Assembly: GCF_030732225.1 (NCBI RefSeq)
Contig: NZ_CP132230.1
Coordinates: 1,206,001-1,270,000 of the forward strand
Reading direction: 5' to 3'
Source of the DNA: Streptococcus iniae
GTDB taxonomy: Bacteria; Bacillota; Bacilli; Lactobacillales; Streptococcaceae
Length of the DNA stretch: 64,000 bases
Of the stretch, positions 54,505-64,000 are shown in pieces. The position numbers were made by a program, and so were the translations under genes. The stretch's first letter is position 1. The number at the start of each line of letters is the position of its first letter. The notes beneath the pieces were generated by a model. It saw nothing but the letters and a program-made list of their open reading frames with translations. It was not told where the DNA came from and searched no databases.

Positions 54505-56910
54505 TTATCGAATTTGTGCACCAAGCTTTTCTTCAAGAACTTTGGTGATTTTTTCCATGTACTTAGCCACTTCTTCATCTCTTAAACTGTCATTTGGATT
54601 TTGGAAGGTTAAATTATAGGCCATTGATTTTTTCCCCTCTTCAATCTTATCACCAGCATAAACATCGAAAAGTTTAATAGCAATCAAGTGCTTAATTGAA
54701 AGTGAGTTAATACTATCTAAAATATCCTGATGGCTTGTTTTCTCATCCAATAAAAGAGCAATATCACGAGAAACAGCTGGAATTTTTGGAATCTCTACAA
54801 AGACATTAGAGTCTTTTAGGGCTTCTTCAATAGCTGTCAAATCTAGCTCTGCAACATAAGTTTCAGGAACATCATAGTCATTAGCAATTTGAGGATGAAT
54901 TTGACCAAGAAAACCAATGCTATTGCCTTCTAGAAGGATTCTAGCCGTACGGCCTGGATGCATACTTGAAAGAGTTTTATCAGCTTCATAAGTGACCTCT
55001 AAATCAAGCTTTTCAAAGATAGCTTCAAGAATTCCCTTAGCATAAAAGAAATCTACAGCTTGCGCTTGTGTTTGGAAATCTTTCTGCGTCACCAAGCCCG
55101 TGATAGCAAATGAAAATGTGTCTAATTCTTGTGGCAAATCTTCTTTCGGATTATTAGTTTGGGCAAAAACTTTTCCAATTTCATAAATAGCAAGATTTTT
55201 TTGCTTGCGAGCAACATTGTAAGCTAGGGTATCAAGCATACCAGAAATCATATTTTGACGTAAGGCAGACCTCTCATTAGTCATTGGCCACATCAGTTCC
55301 GTTAAATGCGATGGTTTAATCGCAAATGCTAATGCCTTTTCAGGGGTTGTTAGGGCATAAGAAATGATTTCTGTTAAACCAGCACCTTCTGCAATGCTAC
55401 GAATCTTACGACGCAAACTTTGACTGAGGGTTAATTCTGCTGCAGTACCACCAGCTTCTGCTAGGGTTGTTGGCAACTGATCATAACCGTATATACGAGC
55501 AATTTCTTCAACTAAATCTGCTTGAATGCTAATATCCCAACGGCGTCTTGGAATTTCAACTGTAAAGGAAGAGGCTGATCCAGAAATACTAAAACCAAGT
55601 TTTGCGAAAATAGCCTCAATATCAGAATAGCTTAAAGCTGTTCCTAAACGAACATTAACGTAGTCTAAACTTGTTGAAACTGTAACCGGATTGCTTGGTA
55701 AGTGACCTGCTTGAACCTTACCTGAAAGCACTTGTGCATTCGTTAATTCTTGAAGCATTGCTGCTGCAAAATCTAAAGCATCTAGGACAGTGTCATGGTT
55801 GACACCTTTTTCAAAACGAGATGAACTTTCAGACCGCAAATTCAAACGTCCAGAAGTTTTACGAATTGATTTGCCATCAAAAACGGCAGCTTCCAAGAGG
55901 ACAGTTTGAGACTGATTATCAATCTCAGTCTCTTTACCACCCATGACACCAGCAAGAGCAACAGCTTTATCATTGACTGAAATAACAAGATCCTCAGTAA
56001 TTAAATCACGCTCAACACCATCAAGTGTCACAAGTTTTTCGCCTTGACGGGCATGACGAGCAACAACTTTCTGAGCCTGGAATTTATCAAAATCAAAAGC
56101 ATGCATTGGTTGACCAAAGTAAAGTAATACATAATTAGTGACGTCAACAACATTATTGATAGGACGAATACCAGCATTCATCAAAAGATTTTGTAACCAT
56201 TGTGGACTTGGTGCTACAGTCACATTTTTTACCAAACGGCTAGCATATGTTAAAACCTTGTCTGATTCAATAGCAACTTCAACTTCTTGCTCTGTCTTTT
56301 CTTCTACTTCTACTAATGATTTTTCAGGAAAATGTACTGATTTACCATAAATAGCAGCCACCTCATGGGCAACACCACGCATTGATAAGGCATCCGCTCT
56401 ATTAGGTGTAATGGATAACTCAATCATTTCATCATCTAAACCAAGATATGGGAAAATACTATCACCTGCTTTAGCCTCAGCAGGAAGGATTTGAATACCT
56501 TCTGAAAATTCCTTTGGAATAATAGATTCAGACAAGCCAAGTTCTTGTAAAGAACAAATCATGCCTAGGGATTCCATTCCACGAATTTTCCCTTTTTTAA
56601 TTTTATAATTATCTGCAATACGAGCGCCAGGAATTGCAACAATGACATTAATGCCTGCTGTCACATTTGGAGCACCACAAACAATTTGACGTGGTTGGTC
56701 ATCACCAGTGTCCACCTGACACAAATGCAAGTGTGTCTCTGGAACATCCTCACAAGAAATAACATGACCAACAACAAGTTTTGATAACCCTTCTGAAGGG
56801 ACTTCTACCCCTTCAACTTCAATACCAGTTGTTGACATTTTTTCAGCCAATTCAGCACTTGTCACATCAAGATCTACTAACTCTTTTAACCATTTGTAAG
56901 ATACTAACAT
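54505..56910 (-). CDS. pheT: Phenylalanine-tRNA ligase, beta subunit
   Basis: 801 residues. N-terminal tRNA-binding OB domain ([36 protein letters not shown]), B3/B4 editing domain ([20 protein letters not shown]-like [11 protein letters not shown] block), catalytic-like core ([36 protein letters not shown]) and a C-terminal anticodon-binding domain. Forms the alpha2beta2 enzyme with PheS; separated from pheS by a GNAT gene. Confidence 0.97.
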   Translation of the reverse strand: MLVSYKWLKELVDLDVTSAELAEKMSTTGIEVEGVEVPSEGLSKLVVGHVISCEDVPETHLHLCQVDTGDDQPRQIVCGAPNVTAGINVIVAIPGARIADNYKIKKGKIRGMESLGMICSLQELGLSESIIPKEFSEGIQILPAEAKAGDSIFPYLGLDDEMIELSITPNRADALSMRGVAHEVAAIYGKSVHFPEKSLVEVEEKTEQEVEVAIESDKVLTYASRLVKNVTVAPSPQWLQNLLMNAGIRPINNVVDVTNYVLLYFGQPMHAFDFDKFQAQKVVARHARQGEKLVTLDGVERDLITEDLVISVNDKAVALAGVMGGKETEIDNQSQTVLLEAAVFDGKSIRKTSGRLNLRSESSSRFEKGVNHDTVLDALDFAAAMLQELTNAQVLSGKVQAGHLPSNPVTVSTSLDYVNVRLGTALSYSDIEAIFAKLGFSISGSASSFTVEIPRRRWDISIQADLVEEIARIYGYDQLPTTLAEAGGTAAELTLSQSLRRKIRSIAEGAGLTEIISYALTTPEKALAFAIKPSHLTELMWPMTNERSALRQNMISGMLDTLAYNVARKQKNLAIYEIGKVFAQTNNPKEDLPQELDTFSFAITGLVTQKDFQTQAQAVDFFYAKGILEAIFEKLDLEVTYEADKTLSSMHPGRTARILLEGNSIGFLGQIHPQIANDYDVPETYVAELDLTAIEEALKDSNVFVEIPKIPAVSRDIALLLDEKTSHQDILDSINSLSIKHLIAIKLFDVYAGDKIEEGKKSMAYNLTFQNPNDSLRDEEVAKYMEKITKVLEEKLGAQIR

Positions 56911-56925
56911 TTCTTCTCTTTCTTT

Positions 56926-57450
56926 CTATTTTAGGGATTTTTTCATTAGCCAATCAGTGTCAGTCTTATCGCCAACAGTGAAGCTGTGTTCTGCAAATTT
57001 CTCAAAACCATATTTTTGGTATAAGGATTGAGCCTTTACATTATGCTCCCAAACGCCTAACCAAACCCAATTGAACTCAGTTGCTTGCGTCATTTGTAAT
57101 GCATATTCAAAAAGGTATTTGCCTAATCCTTGTCCTTGAAATTCTTTTAAAATATAAATGCGTTGAATTTCAATTGCACCATCAAGTTCCTGCTCAGTCT
57201 GTGCAGAACCCCAATTTATTTTTAAATAGCCTACTGGACGACCATCTAACATTAAGAAATCGACCTCAGTTTCAGGATCATTTAACTCCGCCTCTAAAGT
57301 TGCTAAATTATAGGCCTTTTGATAAAAATCATTTAACTGCTCTAGGCTGTTATCGTGTCCAAAAGTTTCACCAAATGTTTTTATTGCTAACTCTTGTAAT
57401 AGTGGCAACTCTGCATGGGAAACTTCTTTAATTCCAATTGTATAGGCCAT
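56926..57450 (-). CDS. GNAT-family N-acetyltransferase inside the pheS-pheT operon
   Basis: 174 residues; acetyl-CoA-binding motif A IQRIYILKEFQGQGLGKYLF (about 93-112) and the WLGVWEHNVKAQSLYQKYGF motif B. Spaced 12-15 nt from both neighbours, so it must be cotranscribed and under T-box control. Many GNATs acetylate polyamines, peptides or charged aminoacyl groups; the substrate here is unknown. Confidence 0.85.
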   Translation of the reverse strand: MAYTIGIKEVSHAELPLLQELAIKTFGETFGHDNSLEQLNDFYQKAYNLATLEAELNDPETEVDFLMLDGRPVGYLKINWGSAQTEQELDGAIEIQRIYILKEFQGQGLGKYLFEYALQMTQATEFNWVWLGVWEHNVKAQSLYQKYGFEKFAEHSFTVGDKTDTDWLMKKSLK

Positions 57451-57462
57451 TTAGTACTCCTC

Positions 57463-58506
57463 TTATTTAAACTGCTCAGAGAATCGAGCATCTCCTTGGT
57501 AAAAACCACGAATATCATTGATTCCATAGCGTAGCATAGCTATACGTTCTTGCCCCAGTCCAAATGCAAAACCAGAATAAACTTCTGCATCAACACCTGA
57601 CATTTCAAGGACGCTTGGATGCACCATACCAGCACCCAAAATCTCAATCCAACCAGTCTTTTTACAGACATTACAACCGGCCCCACCACACTTGAAACAT
57701 GACACATCAACTTCAACTGATGGTTCTGTGAATGGGAAGTATGAAGGTCTCAAACGAATCTTTCTGTCTTCACCAAACATCTTTTTAATAATCATCTCAA
57801 GAGTACCTTTTAAATCTCCCATTGAAATGTTTTTGCCTACAACTAAACCTTCAATTTGGTGGAATTGATGTGAGTGAGTGGCATCATCAGTATCACGACG
57901 AAAGACACGGCCTGGTGAGATCATTTTTAGAGGCCCTTTGCTAAAATCATGCTGATCAAGTGTTCTTGCTTGAACTGGACTTGTATGTGTTCTAAGTAAA
58001 ATCTCTTCGGTAATGTAGAATGTGTCTTGCATGTCACGTGCCGGGTGGTCTTTTGGCAAATTCATGCGTTCAAAGTTGTAATAATCTTTTTCAACTTCAA
58101 AACCATCAACAATCTGAAAACCCATCCCCAAGAAAATATCTTCAATCTCTTGGCTAGTTTGTGTGAGGATATGTCTATTTCCTAATGTCATTTTACGACC
58201 AGGTAAGCTAACATCAACACTTTCTGCATCTAACTGTGCTTGAATTTTTGCTGCTTCAACAATTTTTGCTTGGTCATCAAAAGCAGTTGTTAAAACGTCA
58301 CGCACTTCATTAACAAGCTTACCAACAAGAGGTCTATCTTCTGGGCTCAACTCTTTTAGTCCTTTTAAGAGTTCTGTCAAAGAACCTTTTTTTCCTAAAA
58401 CAGCAACTTTCAAGTCTTGTAATTCTTTACCATGATTACCATTAAATTCCTGTAATGCTGCTAAGGTTTTTGTTTTCAGTGCATCTAATTGTGCTTGTAA
58501 ATCCAT
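57463..58506 (-). CDS. pheS: Phenylalanine-tRNA ligase, alpha subunit
   Basis: 347 residues: N-terminal coiled coil that binds tRNA (about 1-90), then the class II catalytic domain with [39 protein letters not shown] and a four-Cys knuckle-like [12 protein letters not shown] (about 272-283); [17 protein letters not shown] is motif 3. First gene behind the T-box leader. Confidence 0.98.
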   Translation of the reverse strand: MDLQAQLDALKTKTLAALQEFNGNHGKELQDLKVAVLGKKGSLTELLKGLKELSPEDRPLVGKLVNEVRDVLTTAFDDQAKIVEAAKIQAQLDAESVDVSLPGRKMTLGNRHILTQTSQEIEDIFLGMGFQIVDGFEVEKDYYNFERMNLPKDHPARDMQDTFYITEEILLRTHTSPVQARTLDQHDFSKGPLKMISPGRVFRRDTDDATHSHQFHQIEGLVVGKNISMGDLKGTLEMIIKKMFGEDRKIRLRPSYFPFTEPSVEVDVSCFKCGGAGCNVCKKTGWIEILGAGMVHPSVLEMSGVDAEVYSGFAFGLGQERIAMLRYGINDIRGFYQGDARFSEQFK

Positions 58507-58532
58507 TTAATTCCCTTTCTTATCTAAACCAC

Positions 58533-58733
58533 AAAAAAAAGCGTGTCAAAACTCCATCTATGCGGAGCGTTGACACGCGGTACCATCCGTTTTCATCTGA
58601 TTAATCAGACCTTAATTACACGTCATGTGTGAGTGAATTCCTAACTGTTTCATCAAGAAGGCTTACAGTCTACGGCCCTCACTCCCTGCTAATTTCCCAA
58701 TTAGTACTAGTCTCACTGACTATTATTCAATTA
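58533..58733 (-). promoter_or_regulatory. T-box riboswitch (tRNA-Phe) with terminator
   Basis: Leader of about 200 nt. The T-box motif GGATGGTACCGCG (58576-58588) lies next to a terminator stem GCGTGTCAA/TTGACACGC (58541-58578) followed by eight T's. In the specifier region GGAATTCACTC presents UUC, a Phe codon, fitting the pheS operon. Uncharged tRNA-Phe should pair and let transcription through. Confidence 0.93.
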
Positions 58734-58738
58734 GTATT

Positions 58739-58767
58739 ATTTTATCAAAAATTAGTCTTCTTGACAA
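58739..58767 (-). promoter_or_regulatory. Promoter of the pheS operon
   Basis: Minus strand TTGTCA (58762-58767), 17-nt spacer, TAAAAT (58739-58744) with TGA extension, directly ahead of the T-box leader. Confidence 0.75.
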
Positions 58768-58797
58768 TCATTATCTTAGGTGAAATCCTAACTTGAA

Positions 58798-59661
58798 TTA
58801 GTGACTGACTGTTATTTGTCCTGTTTGATAGTCAACTTCTAGACCTTTTTGAACATTTGGCACAAAAACGTTAAATTCTAAACTGCCGTCATCTGATTTT
58901 GCTTCTAAATGGCTTCCACTTGCTAATATATTATCAGCCTCGTAAATGAGGGTAACACGGTAACGGACACGCTTATTCTTGTCCAATGCACGTCTGATTT
59001 TTGTTTCATAATAATTTTGGCCAGTGGAATCACTATCCATCGCTTGGTTAGCCCAGGATAATTGCGTTGCTATGTTATCGCTATTGCTTGTAGAGGCATC
59101 AAATCCTTTAAGACCTCCCACTAAAGCATAGCCTAATAAATGCCCACGGTCCACAGCGTGATCATATTTTCCTGATAAACCATGAATCTGGTGCCAACCA
59201 GCAGGTTTCCAATAAGAGTAGCCATTTCCGGTCTCGTTTCGGTCTCGGTATTGCCTTGTTGATTTGGCAAGTAAAGCATTGGCGACTGTTGGAAGCTTTT
59301 TCCCTGATAAGAGTCTGGTTTGATTGTGAGCATAGGGAGCACTGTATACTTTTGCATCCAAATTGGTACTGTTATCATTGATGACAAATGCACCATTACC
59401 ATTCCACTCAACTTTCGAACCAAGTTGTCTTTTTACTTTTTCTGTTAAAACCGAAGATGCCAAGGCATAACTTGGTGTATCAGGATTGCTTGATTCTTTT
59501 TGGCTAGTTTGATTGGAAGCTCCCATCACTGATTGATAAAAGGCTCGAATAGGATTATTCTCTTCCCCTTCTTTACTATCAATCAAATAGAATAAGCCAA
59601 CGAGCACAAGCAGAAACAATAATAGATTGATTTTTTGACTTTGTTTTGTCTTTGGTGACAT
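58798..59661 (-). CDS. endA: Membrane-anchored DNA/RNA non-specific endonuclease (EndA-like)
   Basis: 287 residues from the ATG at 59661 (AAGGAG 6 nt upstream; a longer frame to 59688 lacks one). N-terminal anchor (about 11-28), then a beta-beta-alpha-metal nuclease with catalytic DRGHLLG (His174) and the metal-binding Asn in SWANQAM. Closely resembles pneumococcal EndA, which cuts DNA during transformation uptake and helps degrade neutrophil traps. Its neighbour is epuA, as in pneumococcus. Confidence 0.92.
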   Translation of the reverse strand: MSPKTKQSQKINLLLFLLVLVGLFYLIDSKEGEENNPIRAFYQSVMGASNQTSQKESSNPDTPSYALASSVLTEKVKRQLGSKVEWNGNGAFVINDNSTNLDAKVYSAPYAHNQTRLLSGKKLPTVANALLAKSTRQYRDRNETGNGYSYWKPAGWHQIHGLSGKYDHAVDRGHLLGYALVGGLKGFDASTSNSDNIATQLSWANQAMDSDSTGQNYYETKIRRALDKNKRVRYRVTLIYEADNILASGSHLEAKSDDGSLEFNVFVPNVQKGLEVDYQTGQITVSH

Positions 59662-59691
59662 TCTTCTCCTTATAGAAAAAGTAGGCAAAGC

Positions 59692-59880
59692 CTACTTTCC
59701 AGTAAATTTATGTAATAATTCCGTCCACTTATCTATTGATAAAATAGATAAAGGATCACGACCATCTCCCATGAAACTATAGCCAATCATTAAACCTATA
59801 GCTAAGAATAGGCAAGCTAAGACGGCTACCAGTAAAATGAGACCCATTTGCCTAAGCACATATTTCCAACCCACAGCCAT
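59692..59880 (-). CDS. epuA: EpuA-like small membrane protein
   Basis: 62 residues with one membrane helix (about 10-37) and a short exported C-terminus. It lies between murA (3 nt) and endA, the epuA position in streptococci. Similar proteins are often labelled RNA polymerase subunit beta (EpuA), but the function is unproven. Confidence 0.75.
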   Translation of the reverse strand: MAVGWKYVLRQMGLILLVAVLACLFLAIGLMIGYSFMGDGRDPLSILSIDKWTELLHKFTGK

Positions 59881-59883
59881 TTC

Positions 59884-61167
59884 TTAGTCCTCACTCATAC
59901 GTGTAATGCTTGCACCTAATTTTGCAAGTTTTTCATGGAATTGGTAATAGCCTCTATCTAGGTGAGTTAGTTTTGTAACAGTGGTTTTCCCTTGAGCAAC
60001 CATCCCTGTTAGAATCAATGCTGCACTAGCCCGTAAATCTGTTGACATGACAGGAGCACCTTGTAATTCAGCACCGCCATGAATCATTGCTGTATCGCGA
60101 AGGATTTCTGTTTGTAATCCCATACGACGCATCTCTTCCAGATGTTGGAATCGATTTTCAAAGACGGTCTCAACCATTGTTGACTCCCCCTTAACAACTG
60201 CCATAAGTGCCGTAAATTGGGCTTGCATATCTGTTGGGAAACCTGGATGTGGTAAGGTTTTAACTGAAACTGGTTTTAGATTTTTAGTTTGGGATTGCAC
60301 ACGAATACCATTTTCTTCTTCAGTGACTGAGACACCCATTTCCATTAATTTTGAAATTAATGGACGGTTATGTTCCCAAACAGCATCTTTGATGAGAACG
60401 TTTCCTGATGTCATAGCTGCTGCTACCATAAAGGTACCTGCTTCAATTCTATCTTGAACAACGTCATGTTCAACACCTTTTAGTTTGTCAACACCTTTAA
60501 TGGTTAACGTTTCAGTACCTGCACCTTTCACAACTGCTCCCATTTTATTAAGTAGCTGTGCTAAATCAACGATTTCTGGTTCACGAGCTGCATTTTCAAT
60601 AACAGTTGTACCGTCAGCAAGTGTTGCTGCCATCATCAGGTTTTGAGTTGCACCAACTGATGGGAAATCCATATAGATATTAGCCCCTTTTAAGCGTGAT
60701 GCTGTTGCAGTGATATCCCCTGCAGATTGAGTGATCTTAGCACCCATTGCTTCTAACCCTTTTAAATGCAAGTCAATGGGACGACTTCCAATGGTACAGC
60801 CCCCTGGCATAGATACTTTTGCATGACCGTTTCTGGCAAGAATAGGACCTAAAACGACAATAGAAGCACGCATTTGGCTAACATACTCATAGGGTGCCTC
60901 ATCCAAGATATCACCTGATGCATCAACGATAACTTGATTAGATGCTTCTTTAAAATCTACTTTAATATCTAAGCCTCGAACAACGTTATTCATTGTGTAA
61001 ACATCCGATAAAATAGGAACATTATTTAAAACAGTTTTCCCTTCAGATGGAAGAATTGTTGCAGCTAAAAGTGGTAATACGGCATTTTTAGCCCCTTCAA
61101 TAACGACTTCTCCTGCTAATCTTGTATGTCCACCCTCAATAATAATTTTATCCACAATTTTCTCCAT
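59884..61167 (-). CDS. murA: UDP-N-acetylglucosamine 1-carboxyvinyltransferase
   Basis: First committed step of peptidoglycan synthesis: PEP transfer to UDP-GlcNAc. 427 residues; substrate-binding [12 protein letters not shown] (25-36), active-site Cys124 in [15 protein letters not shown] (the fosfomycin target), [14 protein letters not shown] late. Gram-positive genomes carry two murA copies; this is the copy beside the atp operon and epuA. Confidence 0.96.
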   Translation of the reverse strand: MEKIVDKIIIEGGHTRLAGEVVIEGAKNAVLPLLAATILPSEGKTVLNNVPILSDVYTMNNVVRGLDIKVDFKEASNQVIVDASGDILDEAPYEYVSQMRASIVVLGPILARNGHAKVSMPGGCTIGSRPIDLHLKGLEAMGAKITQSAGDITATASRLKGANIYMDFPSVGATQNLMMAATLADGTTVIENAAREPEIVDLAQLLNKMGAVVKGAGTETLTIKGVDKLKGVEHDVVQDRIEAGTFMVAAAMTSGNVLIKDAVWEHNRPLISKLMEMGVSVTEEENGIRVQSQTKNLKPVSVKTLPHPGFPTDMQAQFTALMAVVKGESTMVETVFENRFQHLEEMRRMGLQTEILRDTAMIHGGAELQGAPVMSTDLRASAALILTGMVAQGKTTVTKLTHLDRGYYQFHEKLAKLGASITRMSED

Positions 61168-61220
61168 TTCTGATTGGCAATATAATAGTAAAATTATATC
61201 ATAATTCTAACTTTCGAGCT

Positions 61221-61457
61221 TCATTTGAGCACTAAAAAGAGGGATTGACTCATTTGAATCAATTCTAACATAAAATGGCTTACCATAAAGCCCATAATAA
61301 TAGCAAGGAAAAAAACAAAGAGTCTGACTCTGCCAAAGTTGTCTCTGCTATTTCTGATTATTTTAGTCCAGTCAAAGAGACTAATCAGAAGTTGATAGCT
61401 AATACCTATAAATAGGAGGTGACTTGTAAGTTTTAATAATTGATTAATATAGTCCAT
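61221..61457 (-). CDS. DUF1146 (YwzB-like) small membrane protein
   Basis: 78 residues with two hydrophobic segments (about 12-28 and 45-63) around a basic loop (DWTKIIRNSRDNFGRVR). The loop and position after the atp operon match the DUF1146 family of Firmicutes. Function unknown. Confidence 0.82.
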   Translation of the reverse strand: MDYINQLLKLTSHLLFIGISYQLLISLFDWTKIIRNSRDNFGRVRLFVFFLAIIMGFMVSHFMLELIQMSQSLFLVLK

Positions 61458-61499
61458 ACCCCTATTATATCAAAAGTCTGACAAATGGAAAAACATTTC

Positions 61500-61536
61500 A
61501 AAAAAAATAGGCTCTTAAAAAGAGTCCCATTTTTAT
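61500..61536 (-). terminator. Terminator of the atp operon
   Basis: Minus strand AAATGGGACTC pairs with GAGCCTATTT (one bulge) followed by a T-run of eight; overlaps the atpC stop. Confidence 0.78.
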
Positions 61537-61949
61537 TTTGTACCAACACTGATACGGTTTAATGCACGTTGCAATGCAATTTCTGCCCGTCTTGCTTCAT
61601 TGATATCTTTTTTAGATTTTGCTTCTTCAATTTCACGCTCTGCTCTTTGTTTAGCACGCTCTGCACGACTAATATCAATATCACTTGAACGTTCTGCTGA
61701 GTCCGCTACAATTGTAACAAGGTTATCTTTTACTTCAATAATACCACCATTGATGGCAATCCAGTCAACATGGGTATCGTTGTCTGTTCGACGAATTTTC
61801 ATTTCATGAATAACAAGTGGTGCAATCATATTAATGTGTTTAGGAAGAATTCCCATCTCACCATCTGGTGTTTTTACTGAAATAAATTTGGCATGATGGT
61901 CATATTTTAAGCCATCTGGTGTCACAACTTGAACAGTCATTTGAGCCAT
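61533..61949 (-). CDS. atpC: F1 ATP synthase subunit epsilon
   Basis: 138 residues: N-terminal beta-sandwich ([34 protein letters not shown]) and a C-terminal two-helix domain rich in Arg/Glu/Ala that regulates ATP hydrolysis. Last gene of the atp operon. Confidence 0.97.
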   Translation of the reverse strand: MAQMTVQVVTPDGLKYDHHAKFISVKTPDGEMGILPKHINMIAPLVIHEMKIRRTDNDTHVDWIAINGGIIEVKDNLVTIVADSAERSSDIDISRAERAKQRAEREIEEAKSKKDINEARRAEIALQRALNRISVGTK

Positions 61950-61961
61950 TCTTATACCTCA

Positions 61962-63386
<1,425 letters not shown>

Positions 63387-63391
63387 TCAAG

Positions 63392-63428
63392 ATAGAATAA
63401 GATTTTAACTGATGAAAATCTATTCTAT
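63392..63428 (-). other. Intercistronic hairpin between atpG and atpD
   Basis: ATAGAATAAGATTTT (63392-63406) pairs with AAAATCTATTCTAT (63415-63428) with one bulge, 8-nt loop, in the 115-nt atpG-atpD gap. There is no T-run on the minus side, so it is not a typical terminator. It may stabilise or split the mRNA to raise atpD output. Confidence 0.55.
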
Positions 63429-63483
63429 ATAAATGTTTTAATAGTTATGATAATACCGATGAATACTATCAATGCTAATCCCA

Positions 63484-64000
63484 TTACTCCAGTGCATTGG
63501 CACCTGCCACAATCTCAGTAATTTCCTGAGTAATTGCGGCCTGACGTGCCCTGTTATATTGAATCGTTAATTCATCAATAACGTTTTCAGCATTGTCAGT
63601 TGCAGTTTGCATTGCCGTCATCCCTGCTGCATGTTCAGCAGTTTTTGCATCAATTATCGCCGCATAAATAAGACTTTCTGTAAACTGAGGCAATAATTGA
63701 TTTAAAATAACATCATAATTAGGTTCAATTTCAAAGCCAACAAGTGCTTCTTCATTTGCTTCTTCATCAACTAAATCTGAAATAGGAAGCATTTGTTGAA
63801 CACGGACTTGGCTTGTCAAACTGTTAACATGATGGTTATAACAAACATACAATTCATCGAAAATCTCATTTTGATATAATTCAACAGACTGTGAAATGAT
63901 TTTTCCAACATCCTCAAAAGATGGTTGGTCTGAAAGTCCTCTCAATTCAAAGGACACATTCATGCCACGACTTTTGAAGAAATCAGAGCCCACACTTCCA
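63484..64000 (-). CDS. atpG: F1 ATP synthase subunit gamma (5' part outside window)
   Basis: The frame is open to the window edge; the C-terminal 171 codons are visible, including the closing signature [14 protein letters not shown] and [19 protein letters not shown]. The gamma subunit is normally about 290 residues, so some 120 residues lie outside. Any start codon near 63993 is internal. Confidence 0.95.
   Translation of the reverse strand, partial: GSVGSDFFKSRGMNVSFELRGLSDQPSFEDVGKIISQSVELYQNEIFDELYVCYNHHVNSLTSQVRVQQMLPISDLVDEEANEEALVGFEIEPNYDVILNQLLPQFTESLIYAAIIDAKTAEHAAGMTAMQTATDNAENVIDELTIQYNRARQAAITQEITEIVAGANALE

Noticed and set aside
58798..59688. Longer start for endA at 59688
   Set aside because: No ribosome-binding site, while the ATG at 59661 has AAGGAG correctly spaced and starts just before the membrane anchor.

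Overview
This window is chromosomal DNA from a low-GC Gram-positive coccus, almost certainly a pyogenic-group Streptococcus. The grounds are several gene orders: rplU-prp-rpmA; infC-rpmI-rplT behind an L20 leader; dnaG-rpoD followed by a rhamnose-polysaccharide (rgp/gac-type) locus; rexB-rexA; endA-epuA-murA; and the atp operon. A close relative of S. uberis, S. parauberis or S. iniae is a guess from general resemblance; the species is not proven. Most genes lie on the minus strand, so the order below runs opposite to transcription in most blocks.

Layout. 1-3200: rluD (cut by the window edge), lspA, a LysR regulator, then the ribosomal operon rplU-prp-rpmA with its leader. 3239-4341: an intact IS30-family element. 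4374-10525: nucleoside hydrolase, CPBP membrane protein, CapA-like phosphatase, the thiI/iscS thiolation pair and a small Ser/Thr-rich membrane protein. 10526-16395: glutathione reductase, a 2-hydroxyacid dehydrogenase, a YheA-type protein, aroC, aroD and an rRNA methyltransferase. 16471-18746: lipoteichoic acid synthase. 18787-23300: rplT-rpmI-infC with an attenuator leader, cmk, a LysM protein, ferredoxin, EbsA and pepT.

23338-39480 is the accessory heart of the window: a cell-wall rhamnose polysaccharide locus. The conserved start (rmlD, rgpA, rgpB, rgpC, rgpD) is followed by a non-standard set: three backbone-type glycosyltransferases, a DUF2142 membrane protein, a GacI/GacJ-like pair, a Wzx-type flippase, two GT2 enzymes, a sugar-nucleotide reductase/epimerase and a membrane acyltransferase. 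The predicted logic is that an ABC exporter moves the rhamnose-rich backbone while an undecaprenyl-phosphate-sugar plus flippase branch decorates it outside the cell. At the downstream edge lies a 40-residue remnant of an older gene, which looks like the scar of a cassette exchange.

39574-44242: a SufT/DUF59 gene, a 98-99 bp tandem repeat behind the rpoD terminator, rpoD, dnaG, mscL and rpsU. 44301-51219: the RexAB (AddAB-type) recombination nuclease. 51310-54465: a zinc metallopeptidase and an OsmC/ABC-transporter operon. 54467-58767: a T-box(Phe)-controlled pheS-GNAT-pheT operon. 58798-64000: endA, epuA, murA, a DUF1146 protein and the 3' end of the atp operon (atpG cut by the window edge).

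No rRNA, tRNA, CRISPR array or prophage was seen. All functions are inferred from reading sequence and motifs; no database search was run.
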